Positions 26,901-35,067 of a stretch of 64,000 nucleotides of DNA are shown piece by piece. A program made the position numbers and the translations under genes. The stretch comes from Agaribacterium sp. ZY112 (GTDB taxonomy: Bacteria; Pseudomonadota; Gammaproteobacteria; Pseudomonadales; Cellvibrionaceae). The stretch is taken from NCBI RefSeq assembly GCF_041346925.1, contig NZ_CP166840.1, forward strand, positions 1,178,001 to 1,242,000. The letters run 5' to 3'. The notes under the pieces are model-generated. The model had not been told where the DNA came from and made no database searches. It was given only the letters and a program-made list of their open reading frames with translations. How positions within the stretch are numbered: the stretch's first letter is position 1; each line of letters opens with the position of its first letter.

Positions 26901-27335
26901 TTCTTCCTGTCTAAGAATCGTAATATCAGCGTTAGGTAATCGATCAGCTGTTTTTCCATCTCGTGTTATACGAATGAAATTAAAAGCGAGCTCTGTATCT
27001 TCTGGATCAAACCCTTGTGATAATTTAGACGCAAATTCAAGCCCTGAACGATCGGTAACTTGATAAACATAGCGTGAATAAAACTCAAATCCGTCAGGCA
27101 ACCACTTTATTTGCCTATCACTAAGCTTATAGAGTATGCCATTTGATACTGCCGTTAAGCGTGATTCAGGAGTGCTAGGGATTGTATTATCAATAACCCA
27201 AGGTGCCGCTTTGGTTTTCTTGACGTTTGCTTCTGCTGTATCGATATTTGATTGGTTTGCAAATGCTACTTCACCACTAAAAAGTAAAGTAATAACAATA
27301 AGGCCTGAGGTAATTGCGAAGGTCTTAAACCCCAT
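23904..27335 (-). CDS. Secreted DUF3857/transglutaminase-like protein with helical repeats
   Basis: 1143 residues. A signal peptide (MGFKTFAITSGLIVITLLFS to about residue 27) is followed by a DUF3857-type beta domain (about 50-270), a transglutaminase-like domain (about 310-430) with an intact triad Cys349 (GYGDCKDKS), His392 (FNHAIV) and Asp407 (WLDPT), a DUF2569/DUF3858-like beta region, and from about 690 a C-terminal TPR-type helical array. The start is supported by GGAG eight bases upstream. Proteins of this layout are often periplasmic in Proteobacteria, with unknown amide substrates. It precedes the phosphoesterase gene on the same strand. Confidence 0.85.
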   Translation of the reverse strand: MGFKTFAITSGLIVITLLFSGEVAFANQSNIDTAEANVKKTKAAPWVIDNTIPSTPESRLTAVSNGILYKLSDRQIKWLPDGFEFYSRYVYQVTDRSGLEFASKLSQGFDPEDTELAFNFIRITRDGKTADRLPNADITILRQEEELDTDIIDGNLTALIVLDDVRKGDIIDYAVSGRVKYKLWPGEFFDTITLGWSVPVGESRYKLIWPKDRHLNTKNFLTDIEPEITEEENNRTYSWTVSDPNPIPAEEGTPAWVYSWPTVSLSTMNKWEDIQSWAEPYYKISSELPDNFKQQLKTIRKKWPAPKDQMTEALRLVQKEIRYVGIEIGLGSHVPRPPEEVLRRGYGDCKDKSMLLVAALKNLNIKAWPALVNYNMGPGLPQELPSPFAFNHAIVKVKIKNEVFWLDPTLSYQGGRGSNIEQPAYDYGLPIGGKKNGLEKIETIAPTSPTLYAQENFLIPEEGNSGLDLEIITTYRGYEADSERRLIASQSLEEYQRSYLNYYNGTFNGIDIKSPISIDDDIDKNVIIIKGAFFLSQEQAEKLEIKKEISLNAWAVNGLFYQPSQTSRRTELLMPYLTNRAHQITITLPGHRPLGIAPTIEKIDSGFFKRTFMANKETLKIDFQVVNNSSSISANESIKAIKLSEKINENANLNFHVDQVQQSLSGIFKIKQDTITPYEDQITESFLLFNDKKLYESLKILNGLEKEVTEKNRLRGLIQTMRGEVLISLNRKTSGIIALEEALPLYRDLPTTYFLMAGIYRQKNEPEKESSVLTLLAQEHPNSASGIRSKSLYELNIKLSENDKDGLFDELALKLAKANYKSSEDDEWIYERAIKSLDFENPQDSIDEAKPYIEKIISPYSLLKLMTNKKYKKLWPLIEDYAGKDLSVAINRNIEITKTEFHNDRKNYIKIAAYVDALHTSGRMVDAIKTAKPYIEDWDSIEAEGKDAFWLVNSYAYLLNDIGKHDEAINILNRITSLPISDFPDSINMRINQSIILIGQGKYKEALEFTKTINREYASEYGQMFIDLSRSCALYKLNKKEESKAIINNMSKIKNKNIAAYSRALACTQNDDLFESTIIDRLNNPTQRSSAIPLFISKKRLKKSGDLNLEEEDYYNKMLSKTSIKEAFDKYGRIIKVDKNYVK

Positions 27336-27491
27336 TGAATTTCTCCGTTTTGGATATGATAATCACTAGCTTTTAATGTGATGTTTAAGCGAGTATTAAA
27401 TCACAAAACACATAGATATGATCTTGCAATGCAGAAATCGATGTTTTGGATCAGGCTTGTTTATACTTTAAGCGTTATGTTGTTTTCCCCA

Positions 27492-27529
27492 CAAAAAAAA
27501 GGCCAGCTCCTTGCGAAACTGGCCTTTCT
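27492..27529 (-). terminator. Intrinsic terminator of the aldolase gene
   Basis: On the minus strand, AAAGGCCAG and CTGGCCTTT form the stem with a twelve-base loop, followed by a run of eight T. It lies about 40 bases after the aldolase stop codon. Confidence 0.9.
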
Positions 27530-27567
27530 TAAAAGCCACTAAAGCGGCTTAATATCTAGCTCTAAAC

Positions 27568-28647
27568 TTAGTAGCGGTCTACACAGTTTAGGTCAGCAAA
27601 TGCCTGCTCTAGACGAGTGGCCATGCTTTCTTCCATTTTGCGCAACCAAACACGTGGGTCGTAGTATTTTTTGTTTGGAGCGTCTTCGCCGTCTGGGTTG
27701 CCGATTTGGCCTTGAAGGTAGTCTTCGTTACCTTTGTAGTACTGGCGAATACCGTCCCAAGCAGCCCACTGGGTGTCGGTGTCGATGTTCATTTTGATAA
27801 CACCGTAACCGATGCTCTCTTCGATTTCTGCAGCAGAAGAACCAGAACCGCCGTGGAATACGAAGTTCAAGGTGTTGGCATCAACACTGTACTTTTCGCT
27901 TACGTAGGCTTGTGAATCACGCAAGATGGTAGGTGTTAACTTAACGTTACCTGGCTTATATACGCCGTGTACGTTACCGAATGAGGCAGCGATGGTGAAG
28001 CGGTCGCTAACTTTGCTCAACTCTTCGTAAGCGTAAGCTACTTCTGAAGGCTGGGTGTAAAGTAGGCTAGCGTCCATGTCGCTGTTGTCTACGCCGTCTT
28101 CTTCACCGCCGGTGCAGCCTAGTTCGATTTCAAGAGTCATGCCCATTTTAGACATGCGCTCTAAGTATTTTTTACAGGTCTCGATGTTTTCTTCGAGGCT
28201 TTCTTCACTTAAGTCGATCATGTGTGAAGAGAAAAGCGGGCTACCGGTTTCGGCAAAGTGCTTTTCACCAGCGTCTAACAAGCCGTCGATCCAAGGCAGT
28301 AATTTTTTCGCTGCGTGGTCAGTGTGAAGAATAACGGGAACACCGTAGCTTTCTGCAACTGCGTGTACATGCTTGGCACCAGCGATGCCGCCCAAGATTG
28401 CATTGCCTTGACCTTCTAGCTTCAGACCTTTACCAGCAACAAACGCAGCACCGCCGTTTGAGAACTGAACAACAACCGGCGAATTTACTTTTGCGGCGGC
28501 TTCTAAGGTAGCGTTGATAGAGTCAGAACCAACACAGTTAACAGCTGGCAGGGCGAATTTGCCGGCTTTGGCTAGAGCGAAGATTTTCTGAACGTCGTCA
28601 CCAGTAGCGACACCAGGTTTAACTACGGACGAAATTTTGTCAGACAT
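27568..28647 (-). CDS. fbaA: Class II fructose-1,6-bisphosphate aldolase
   Basis: 359 residues from ATG 28647 (MSDKISSVVKPGVATGDD), the exact length of the E. coli enzyme; the longer in-frame extension has no homologous character. Zinc and substrate motifs are visible: VVVQFSNGGAAF, VPVILHTDHAAKKLLPW, LEIELGCTGGEEDG, FGNVHGVYKPGNV, FHGGSGSS and GVIKMNIDTDTQWA. It interconverts fructose-1,6-bisphosphate with DHAP and GAP in glycolysis and gluconeogenesis (family knowledge). Monocistronic: a terminator follows, and the upstream gene is divergent. Confidence 0.96.
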   Translation of the reverse strand: MSDKISSVVKPGVATGDDVQKIFALAKAGKFALPAVNCVGSDSINATLEAAAKVNSPVVVQFSNGGAAFVAGKGLKLEGQGNAILGGIAGAKHVHAVAESYGVPVILHTDHAAKKLLPWIDGLLDAGEKHFAETGSPLFSSHMIDLSEESLEENIETCKKYLERMSKMGMTLEIELGCTGGEEDGVDNSDMDASLLYTQPSEVAYAYEELSKVSDRFTIAASFGNVHGVYKPGNVKLTPTILRDSQAYVSEKYSVDANTLNFVFHGGSGSSAAEIEESIGYGVIKMNIDTDTQWAAWDGIRQYYKGNEDYLQGQIGNPDGEDAPNKKYYDPRVWLRKMEESMATRLEQAFADLNCVDRY

Positions 28648-28943
28648 ATGCAATTTCCTGAAAGCAATTTGGAATGAGGGCCATTTGGCGGGCGGAATTT
28701 TAACCGAAAATGCTACCTTTTTTCCATGCAAGAGCTTGGTCTAGCTCAATATCATCGGGTTTGAGCACAAAAAATTGCTGTTTCTTGCGCTGGCTCGACT
28801 ATTTGTCGTGGTTTTTTTCAGCTTTTTTACCAATTTGTTACCAAAACTGGAGACTTTGCCCGCTCAATGGCAAGTCGCTTGTAGCTTAGTTCAGCCCTTG
28901 GCATGATGCACTCGAAATCTTAAATTGAGAATGGCTTACGGAT

Positions 28944-30548
28944 ATGCCTCTATCAACAAGCTTAAAGAAACGCTTTTATTCCTACTTATATATACAAAAA
29001 AAACGAGCGAGAACTTGGCGTGTCGTCGCTCTTGTTTTGTTTGTGCAGTTACTTTGTTTTTATTCCTCACAAGCGAAGGCCGCAACTAAGGTTGTTGAAA
29101 GCGACATGTTTGCCCCCGTTGCGAGTGCTTTAACGGAAGTCTATTTTCAAGAATGCCAGTTGGCCTTAGATGTTGGCTGGAGTCGCCGCGCGGAGTGCGC
29201 TGAATTAGAAGTGCCTCTGGATTACAGCAAGCCCGAAGGTAAAAGCATCCGTTTATCTATCGTGCGTATTCCCGCTCGTCAAAGTCGAGCGGAGCTAGAC
29301 CCTATGCTGATGTTGGCAGGTGGCCCGGGTCAGGCTGCATCTGAAGGTTATTTATTTGCCGACCACCGCTACAACAAATTGGCGGCTAGCCGAGACCTGT
29401 ATCTGATCGATCAGCGCGGTACAGGCAGAAGTAACGCGCTGCGCTGCCCAAGTGATGAGTATGACCTGCCCTCGGCCCATGATTTTGAACAGGTAAAACA
29501 ATTTACTGGTGAGTGTTTAGCAACGCTCGGTGGCGATGTTCGCTTCTACACAACGTCGGTTGCTATTCGAGATTTTGAATTTGCACGCAAGCGCTTGGGC
29601 ATTGCGCAGTGGAACCTACTGGGTACCTCTTATGGTACGCGAGTCGCTCAGCACTATTTGCGTGAGCACCCCGAGGCGATACGTTCGGTGGTGCTAGATT
29701 CGGTGGTGCCAGCGACGCTGAATTTAGGGCCGGCGATTGCGTTAGAAAGCCAACGCGCATTAGAGCAAGTGTTTGAGCGTTGTAAAAATACGCCAGAGTG
29801 CAATCAGGCTTTTCCTAATCTAAGTGCAAAGACAGATAATTTAATTCAGCGCTTAAAAGCAGCGCCTATTTCCCTAAGCTTTGAAGATGCAAATACTGGA
29901 AAGATGGTCGAGCGCGATTTTACCTTGGATCACTTATTGGGTTTGTTGCGCTTAAGTTTGTATCGCGACGGCAACATAGCCCTATTACCTTTGTGGATCA
30001 CCGATGCGGAAAAAGGCCATTACAGCCCTATGGCGCGCAATGCCTTTGAGTTGGTCGATGCCATGAGTAAGAGCATTGCTATGGGCATGCACAACACGGT
30101 GATGTGTACGGAAGATGTGCCTTTCTTTAACGAAAAAGATGCCGATACCATTGAACTCACCACAAGTTACATGGGTGAAAACCAATACAAGGTCATGATC
30201 GATATCTGCAAGCTTTGGCCTACCGGCCCGATTGATAAACATTTTAAAGAACCGGTTCGCAGTGATAAACCAGTGCTTTTATTAAGTGGCGAAATTGATC
30301 CAATTACACCGCCGAGCTATGCCGATATGGCGATGGCGCAGTTGGCCAATGCTCGCCATGTTGTCTTCCCAGGGCAGGGGCATTCGGTATCAACCGAAGG
30401 TTGTGGCCCGGACTTAGTCGCTAAATTTGTTGAAAAGGCCAGTGTGGCGGGTTTGCCAGTGAGCTGTGTTGATGATCTCAAGTCGTCGCCGTTTTTCCTT
30501 AACTACAACGGGCCGGTGGCTATGCCTGCATCTGCACAGGAGCACTAA
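28944..30548 (+). CDS. Secreted alpha/beta hydrolase, TAP/tripeptidyl-peptidase-like
   Basis: 534 residues. A long basic N-terminal region leads into a hydrophobic signal (VVALVLFVQLLCFYSSQAKA) with A-K-A cleavage near residue 46, so the enzyme is periplasmic or extracellular. The catalytic triad is apparent: nucleophile Ser in LLGTSYGTR, Asp in LSGEIDPITPP and His in PGQGHSVS; the oxyanion loop is LAGGPGQ. The domain with DQRGTGRSN is typical of proline-iminopeptidase and TAP-type proteases. It is followed after two bases by ABC exporter genes and two DUF748 genes, an apparent operon. Substrate unknown. Confidence 0.85.
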   Translation: MPLSTSLKKRFYSYLYIQKKRARTWRVVALVLFVQLLCFYSSQAKAATKVVESDMFAPVASALTEVYFQECQLALDVGWSRRAECAELEVPLDYSKPEGKSIRLSIVRIPARQSRAELDPMLMLAGGPGQAASEGYLFADHRYNKLAASRDLYLIDQRGTGRSNALRCPSDEYDLPSAHDFEQVKQFTGECLATLGGDVRFYTTSVAIRDFEFARKRLGIAQWNLLGTSYGTRVAQHYLREHPEAIRSVVLDSVVPATLNLGPAIALESQRALEQVFERCKNTPECNQAFPNLSAKTDNLIQRLKAAPISLSFEDANTGKMVERDFTLDHLLGLLRLSLYRDGNIALLPLWITDAEKGHYSPMARNAFELVDAMSKSIAMGMHNTVMCTEDVPFFNEKDADTIELTTSYMGENQYKVMIDICKLWPTGPIDKHFKEPVRSDKPVLLLSGEIDPITPPSYADMAMAQLANARHVVFPGQGHSVSTEGCGPDLVAKFVEKASVAGLPVSCVDDLKSSPFFLNYNGPVAMPASAQEH

Positions 30549-30550
30549 GC

Positions 30551-31318
30551 ATGATTAAGGTAGAAGCAGTATGTAAGGCCTACCGCAAAGCGGGTGCGCC
30601 TTGGTCTAAAAAGAAAACAAAGATCACTGCCCTTGATGACATTGGCTTTCAAGCTCTTGATGGCGAGATCACCGGTTTATTAGGTGCGAACGGTGCGGGT
30701 AAATCGACGGCGCTGCGTATTATTGCCACCTTGTTAAAGGCCGATAGCGGTCAGGTGGTGGTGGATGGTTTTAAGGTTGATGAGCATGCTCAAGCTGTGC
30801 GCAAGAGCATCGGTTTTATGCCGCATAACAGCGGTGTGTATCCGCGCTTAACGGCGGTAGAAAATATTCGTTATTACGCCGATATAGCAGCTGTGCCTCG
30901 CGATGTTGTCGATAAGCATCTTGAGCAAATTATTAAATTGCTGGATATGGATGACATTGCCGATAGGCGCTGTGCCGGATTCTCTCAGGGCCAGCAAATG
31001 AAGGTCGCGCTGGCGCGGGCGATTATTCATAAACCTAAAACCTTAATTTTAGATGAGCCAACCAATGGCTTGGACGTGATGGCGACGCGTAGCTTGCGCG
31101 CCATTCTTAGGCGTCTGCGCGATGAAGGCCATTGCGTACTGATAAGCTCACACGTTATGCAAGAAGTTGAGGCCTTGTGTGATCACGTGGCCATTATTAA
31201 TGAAGGCAAGATTACCGTTTCGGGCAGTGTGGCCAGTATTAAAGAGCAAACCGGGCAGGCTCAGCTTGAAGATGCTTTTGTTGTTGCTATCGGTGAAAAA
31301 CTGGAGGTAACCCTGTGA
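30551..31318 (+). CDS. ABC transporter ATP-binding protein (NatA-like)
   Basis: 255 residues. Walker A is GANGAGKST, signature FSQGQQMKVALARA, Walker B TLILDEPTNGLD, and H-loop ISSHVMQEVEALC. The NatA-type arrangement pairs with a six-TM ABC-2 permease. It starts two bases after the hydrolase gene and overlaps the permease start (GTGA at 31315-31318), so coupled translation is likely. With the permease it probably exports a small molecule or peptide; the substrate cannot be read from sequence. Confidence 0.92.
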   Translation: MIKVEAVCKAYRKAGAPWSKKKTKITALDDIGFQALDGEITGLLGANGAGKSTALRIIATLLKADSGQVVVDGFKVDEHAQAVRKSIGFMPHNSGVYPRLTAVENIRYYADIAAVPRDVVDKHLEQIIKLLDMDDIADRRCAGFSQGQQMKVALARAIIHKPKTLILDEPTNGLDVMATRSLRAILRRLRDEGHCVLISSHVMQEVEALCDHVAIINEGKITVSGSVASIKEQTGQAQLEDAFVVAIGEKLEVTL

Positions 31319-32487
31319 AGGCGTTTTTAGCGGTTTATTTAAAAGAGTTAAAAGACAATATTCGCGATAAGCGTTCTATCTTTTTTGCCTTGCTTTACGG
31401 CCCTTTATTGATGCCTTTAATGCTTGTGGGTTCTATTGCTGGAGGTATTAGCAAACACAGCATAAATTTTGATCAGGATCTCTATGTTTATAGCGCGCAA
31501 GACTTAGGGCCCTTAGAGGGCTATTTAGCCGAGCGTAACATTAAGTTAAAACAGGCCGAAGCCGGTTGGCGTGAACAGCTTAAGTCGGGCGATATGAACT
31601 TAGTTGTAAGCGTTGATGACAACTACCAAAAGAATATGGCATCTGGCCGCACAGCGTTTGTGACGCTCTATTTTAATAGTGAAGATGATACGAGCAATAA
31701 GGCTCGCCAGCGTTTGTTGGGTGTGCTGCAGAACTACGATAGAAGCATGGCTTCTAAACGCCTACAGGCGCGAGGTATGGATGGCCAGCTAATACGCCCT
31801 TTGCAAATGATCGATGCCGATGTGGCCGATCACGGCGGCCCTGAAAAAATGATCGCCCGCATGCTGCCCTTTATTATGGTCTTGGCGCTAACTCTGGGTG
31901 GTTTTTATTTGGCCGTGGATACCGCCGCCGGTGAACGCGAGCGCCATTCGCTAGAGCCGCTTTTAAGCTTGAACATGCGGCGCAGCACCTTGGTTCTAGC
32001 GAAGTGGGCTGCGTTGAGCACCTTTGTTGCCTTGGCGGGTGTGGTTGTGGTGATCTCTTGTTTTAGCCTGCTTAAATTTGCACCTATTCCAGAATTACAG
32101 CGCATCATCAGTGTGTCGGCACTCGATTTCTTTTTTGCTTATTTGCTAATGCTGCCTTTAATCTGTTTTTTCTCCTCGGGCATGCTGTTGATCGCAAGCT
32201 TCGCGCGCACCAGTAAAGAAGCGCAGACCCATCTCGGTATTGCGATGATGGTGCCTATGACGCCGTTTTTTATTATTCAGTTCTTAAATATCAAAGAAAG
32301 CCTCTGGTTGCTGGCCACGCCAGTGATGAGCCAGTTCTTATTAATCGAAAAAGTTGTGGTTGGTGAGCCTCTGCAGCTACAAGAAGTTTTATTAAGTGCC
32401 ACGGGTAGCTTACTATTGGCAGCTGGACTTTTTGTAGTAACAAATGTGCTGTTTCATAGTGAGCGCATTTTTAGCAGTGAGGCGTAA
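31315..32487 (+). CDS. ABC-2 type permease (NatB-like)
   Basis: 390 residues with a GTG start preceded by GGAGG. An N-terminal TM helix (about 17-37) is followed by a large extracytoplasmic domain (about 40-180) and five or so C-terminal TM segments, including IARMLPFIMVLALTLGGFYL. Conserved GERERHSLEPLL before the helices is the coupling element of NatB-type permeases. The last codons (AGCAGTGAGGCGTAA at 32473-32487) recur at 35047-35061 before the second DUF748 gene, a trace of the tandem duplication described in the findings. Confidence 0.9.
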   Translation: MKAFLAVYLKELKDNIRDKRSIFFALLYGPLLMPLMLVGSIAGGISKHSINFDQDLYVYSAQDLGPLEGYLAERNIKLKQAEAGWREQLKSGDMNLVVSVDDNYQKNMASGRTAFVTLYFNSEDDTSNKARQRLLGVLQNYDRSMASKRLQARGMDGQLIRPLQMIDADVADHGGPEKMIARMLPFIMVLALTLGGFYLAVDTAAGERERHSLEPLLSLNMRRSTLVLAKWAALSTFVALAGVVVVISCFSLLKFAPIPELQRIISVSALDFFFAYLLMLPLICFFSSGMLLIASFARTSKEAQTHLGIAMMVPMTPFFIIQFLNIKESLWLLATPVMSQFLLIEKVVVGEPLQLQEVLLSATGSLLLAAGLFVVTNVLFHSERIFSSEA

Positions 32488-32493
32488 AAACGG

Positions 32494-34929
32494 ATGTTCA
32501 ATCAGCTCTGGTCGCGAAGATGGTTTCGCGGCCTTTCCTACGTTGTGGGATGCATATGTATTATAAATTCTTTGGTATGGGTGTTCTCTCCCATGCTTAC
32601 TCGCCACTTCTTAGGTGAACTTTTAGATAAAAGCCGGCTTGAGCTGAGTGATGAGTCGAGCATGCGCCTTAACTTATTCCGCTCGCGCCTCACCATTTAC
32701 GATCTCAGCTGGAAAGGTAATGAAGGGCGTCGTTTTAAGCTCGATAGCCTTGATTTCAATTTCAGCCTGCACACCCTAGCCTTAAAAGAAGTCGAAGTGA
32801 CTCATCTCAGTGCTAACGGTATTGAATTACACCTAAAGCGAGAAGATGAAGCTTTCTCAGTGGCGGGTTTTCGTTTGGAGGCAAATCAAGACGGTGTTGA
32901 GATCGTTGAAGAAACGCCCGAAGAGGCCGAGCCTGAAGTCACTGGCTTAAAGTCCTTACCGCTTGCCTTTGATATCCCCTTTATTGAGCTGACAGACATT
33001 CAGCTGTTTATTGATGATTCGGGGCAAGAACACCATGTGCACCTCCATAAACTGAGTCTAGAGCGTGGTTTTGCCAATAAGCAGCAGTTGCTTTCGTCTT
33101 TAAGTATTGATGTTGATATTAACGGCGCCAAGCTCTTGTTTAATACCGTGCTAGATTGGCTGCCAAGAGGTGGTGTACTGAAAACAGACATGAATATCAC
33201 GGGTTTATCGCTTGAACCCTATCTTTATCTTACCCCTGATATAGAAGGTTTTGCTTTGCAAAGTGACTTGGCTTTTGATGCCGAATTTGTTTTGCCGCCA
33301 TCCGACAAGCCTAAGCTGCTTGATAGTCAAATCAATATTAAGCAGATGCACCTAGCCCTACTTAACTTTAAGACCAGTTACGAGCCTTGGCAGTTGGCCT
33401 TTAATGACCTATTGCTATCTATTGAGCAGGGGCGTTTAGTTAAACAAGGTGAAGACTACGCGCTGAACCTGCCTTTAGCCTTTACGATAAATAAAATAGC
33501 TGCTGCTCAGTTGCAAGGTAGTGACTACCAAGAATTAGCCTTACTTGAAAGTATCAAGTTTAAAGATGCCCTAGTGCAAGGTTTACCTGCTGAAGCTATT
33601 TTTAGCACGCCGAACTTAAGGTTGGGAGAGCTTAATTTTTCTAAGCCAGAAAACCACGATGCTTTCTTTAAATTGAACGGTTTAAGTTTGCAGCAAATTA
33701 ATGCAAACCCCAATCGCTTAGAGATTGCTCATATTGCTATTGAAGAATTTACGCTTGAAGCCTTAAAAGACGAGCAGGGTGAGTGGCTCAACTTATTACT
33801 GGCTATGGATGAAGAAGCCGAAGTTGTGCAAGAGCCAGCCGATAGTGAAGCTGCGCCCGAGGTTGTTGATCTAGAGCAGCCAAGCCCTGCAGAGCAATCG
33901 GCCTTTACCATTGCCGTTGGTAGTATTGAGTTGCTAAGCCCATCAAGCATTCATATGCACGATGAGAGCACTAAACCTATTTTCGATTTGGGCTTAATTC
34001 TAGAAAGCCTCACCGTGGGTGCTGTAGACAGCGCTGAGCCAGACTTACTTACTGATATTGCGCTGGTCTTGAGTGATAGCCAGTACTACAAACAAAAACT
34101 CGATGTTACTTGGCAGCTCTTTAATGATTTACCAAGCGGCACCATCGCCACCAAGATGGAGCAGTTCCCGCTTTATAAAGTCTCTCCTATGTTAGAGCAC
34201 CAGTTGGGCTTTGATATCTTGGCTGGTGAGATGGATATGGATTACAGCGGAACGGTTGAGAAAGCTCAGTTAGATAGTGTCGCTAAAGTATTATTACGTG
34301 GCCCAACATTCTCATCGGGTGATGATGATCATGGTGATGGAGAAGTGATAGGCCAAGCAGCTGTACCGCTGAATATTGCGCTTAACATGCTTAAAGATGG
34401 CAAGGGTAATATCAAATTAAAGATCCCTATTGATGGCGATATGAATGACCCAAGCTTTGGTTTGGTGACTATTTTTGGTACGGTCGCTAAGAAAATCGTT
34501 ATGGATCAAGCCAAGAGCCAGCTTATTAAAACCTTTGTGCCTTATGGGCATTTATTAGGCGTAGCCATGGCTGCGGGTTCTTATGCCTTAAAAGTGCGCT
34601 TTGCTGATTTTAGCTATGTGCCTGGCACGATGAATTTTGATGAAGCTAGTGCGCCTATGCTTGATCAGTTACACAAGCTCTTAATGGATAAACCCAAGGT
34701 CGATTTGCGTTTGTGTCCTTTTGTCACCAGTGCCGATGCCGGTGTTACGGCGGGTGTGAAGATCACCGATGACATGCACCACAAAGTATTAAAGCTTGGC
34801 CAGAATCGCGCCAACTACATGAAGACCTTGCTGGTTGAACGTGGCATTGCTTCTGAGCGCCTGCTTTTATGTACTGCACGTTACGATGCCGATAAAGACG
34901 CTCTACCAAGGGTTGAGCTGCAGGATTAA
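32494..34929 (+). CDS. DUF748 family protein, first paralogue
   Basis: 811 residues with one N-terminal membrane anchor (about 13-31, SYVVGCICIINSLVWVFSPM) and a long periplasmic beta-rich body of the AsmA-like/DUF748 kind. Family members are proposed bridge-like lipid carriers or envelope-assembly proteins (family knowledge, incomplete). Near the C-terminus LNMLKDGKGNIKLKIPIDGDMNDPSFG is the DUF748 signature, followed by KIVMDQAKSQLIKT. It is co-transcribed with the ABC exporter and a paralogue (815 residues) follows. Confidence 0.85.
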   Translation: MFNQLWSRRWFRGLSYVVGCICIINSLVWVFSPMLTRHFLGELLDKSRLELSDESSMRLNLFRSRLTIYDLSWKGNEGRRFKLDSLDFNFSLHTLALKEVEVTHLSANGIELHLKREDEAFSVAGFRLEANQDGVEIVEETPEEAEPEVTGLKSLPLAFDIPFIELTDIQLFIDDSGQEHHVHLHKLSLERGFANKQQLLSSLSIDVDINGAKLLFNTVLDWLPRGGVLKTDMNITGLSLEPYLYLTPDIEGFALQSDLAFDAEFVLPPSDKPKLLDSQINIKQMHLALLNFKTSYEPWQLAFNDLLLSIEQGRLVKQGEDYALNLPLAFTINKIAAAQLQGSDYQELALLESIKFKDALVQGLPAEAIFSTPNLRLGELNFSKPENHDAFFKLNGLSLQQINANPNRLEIAHIAIEEFTLEALKDEQGEWLNLLLAMDEEAEVVQEPADSEAAPEVVDLEQPSPAEQSAFTIAVGSIELLSPSSIHMHDESTKPIFDLGLILESLTVGAVDSAEPDLLTDIALVLSDSQYYKQKLDVTWQLFNDLPSGTIATKMEQFPLYKVSPMLEHQLGFDILAGEMDMDYSGTVEKAQLDSVAKVLLRGPTFSSGDDDHGDGEVIGQAAVPLNIALNMLKDGKGNIKLKIPIDGDMNDPSFGLVTIFGTVAKKIVMDQAKSQLIKTFVPYGHLLGVAMAAGSYALKVRFADFSYVPGTMNFDEASAPMLDQLHKLLMDKPKVDLRLCPFVTSADAGVTAGVKITDDMHHKVLKLGQNRANYMKTLLVERGIASERLLLCTARYDADKDALPRVELQD

Positions 34930-35067
34930 TTGACAAGCCCAATTGTATTTAAGGGGCAGAGGCTAGGAATTCTTAGCTCTGTCTCTTAGTATGACTGCTG
35001 GATTTTTCAGTAACGCGGGTGTGCTACGCAAAGTAGGCACTGGCGCAGCAGTGAGGCGTAAGAAAGC
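34930..35067. other. Gap between DUF748 paralogues carrying a copy of the permease 3' end
   Basis: The 15 bases at 35047-35061 are identical to the last five codons and stop of the permease gene (32473-32487), and both are seven bases from the next ATG. This indicates the second DUF748 gene arose by tandem duplication with a breakpoint inside the permease gene. Confidence 0.7.
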
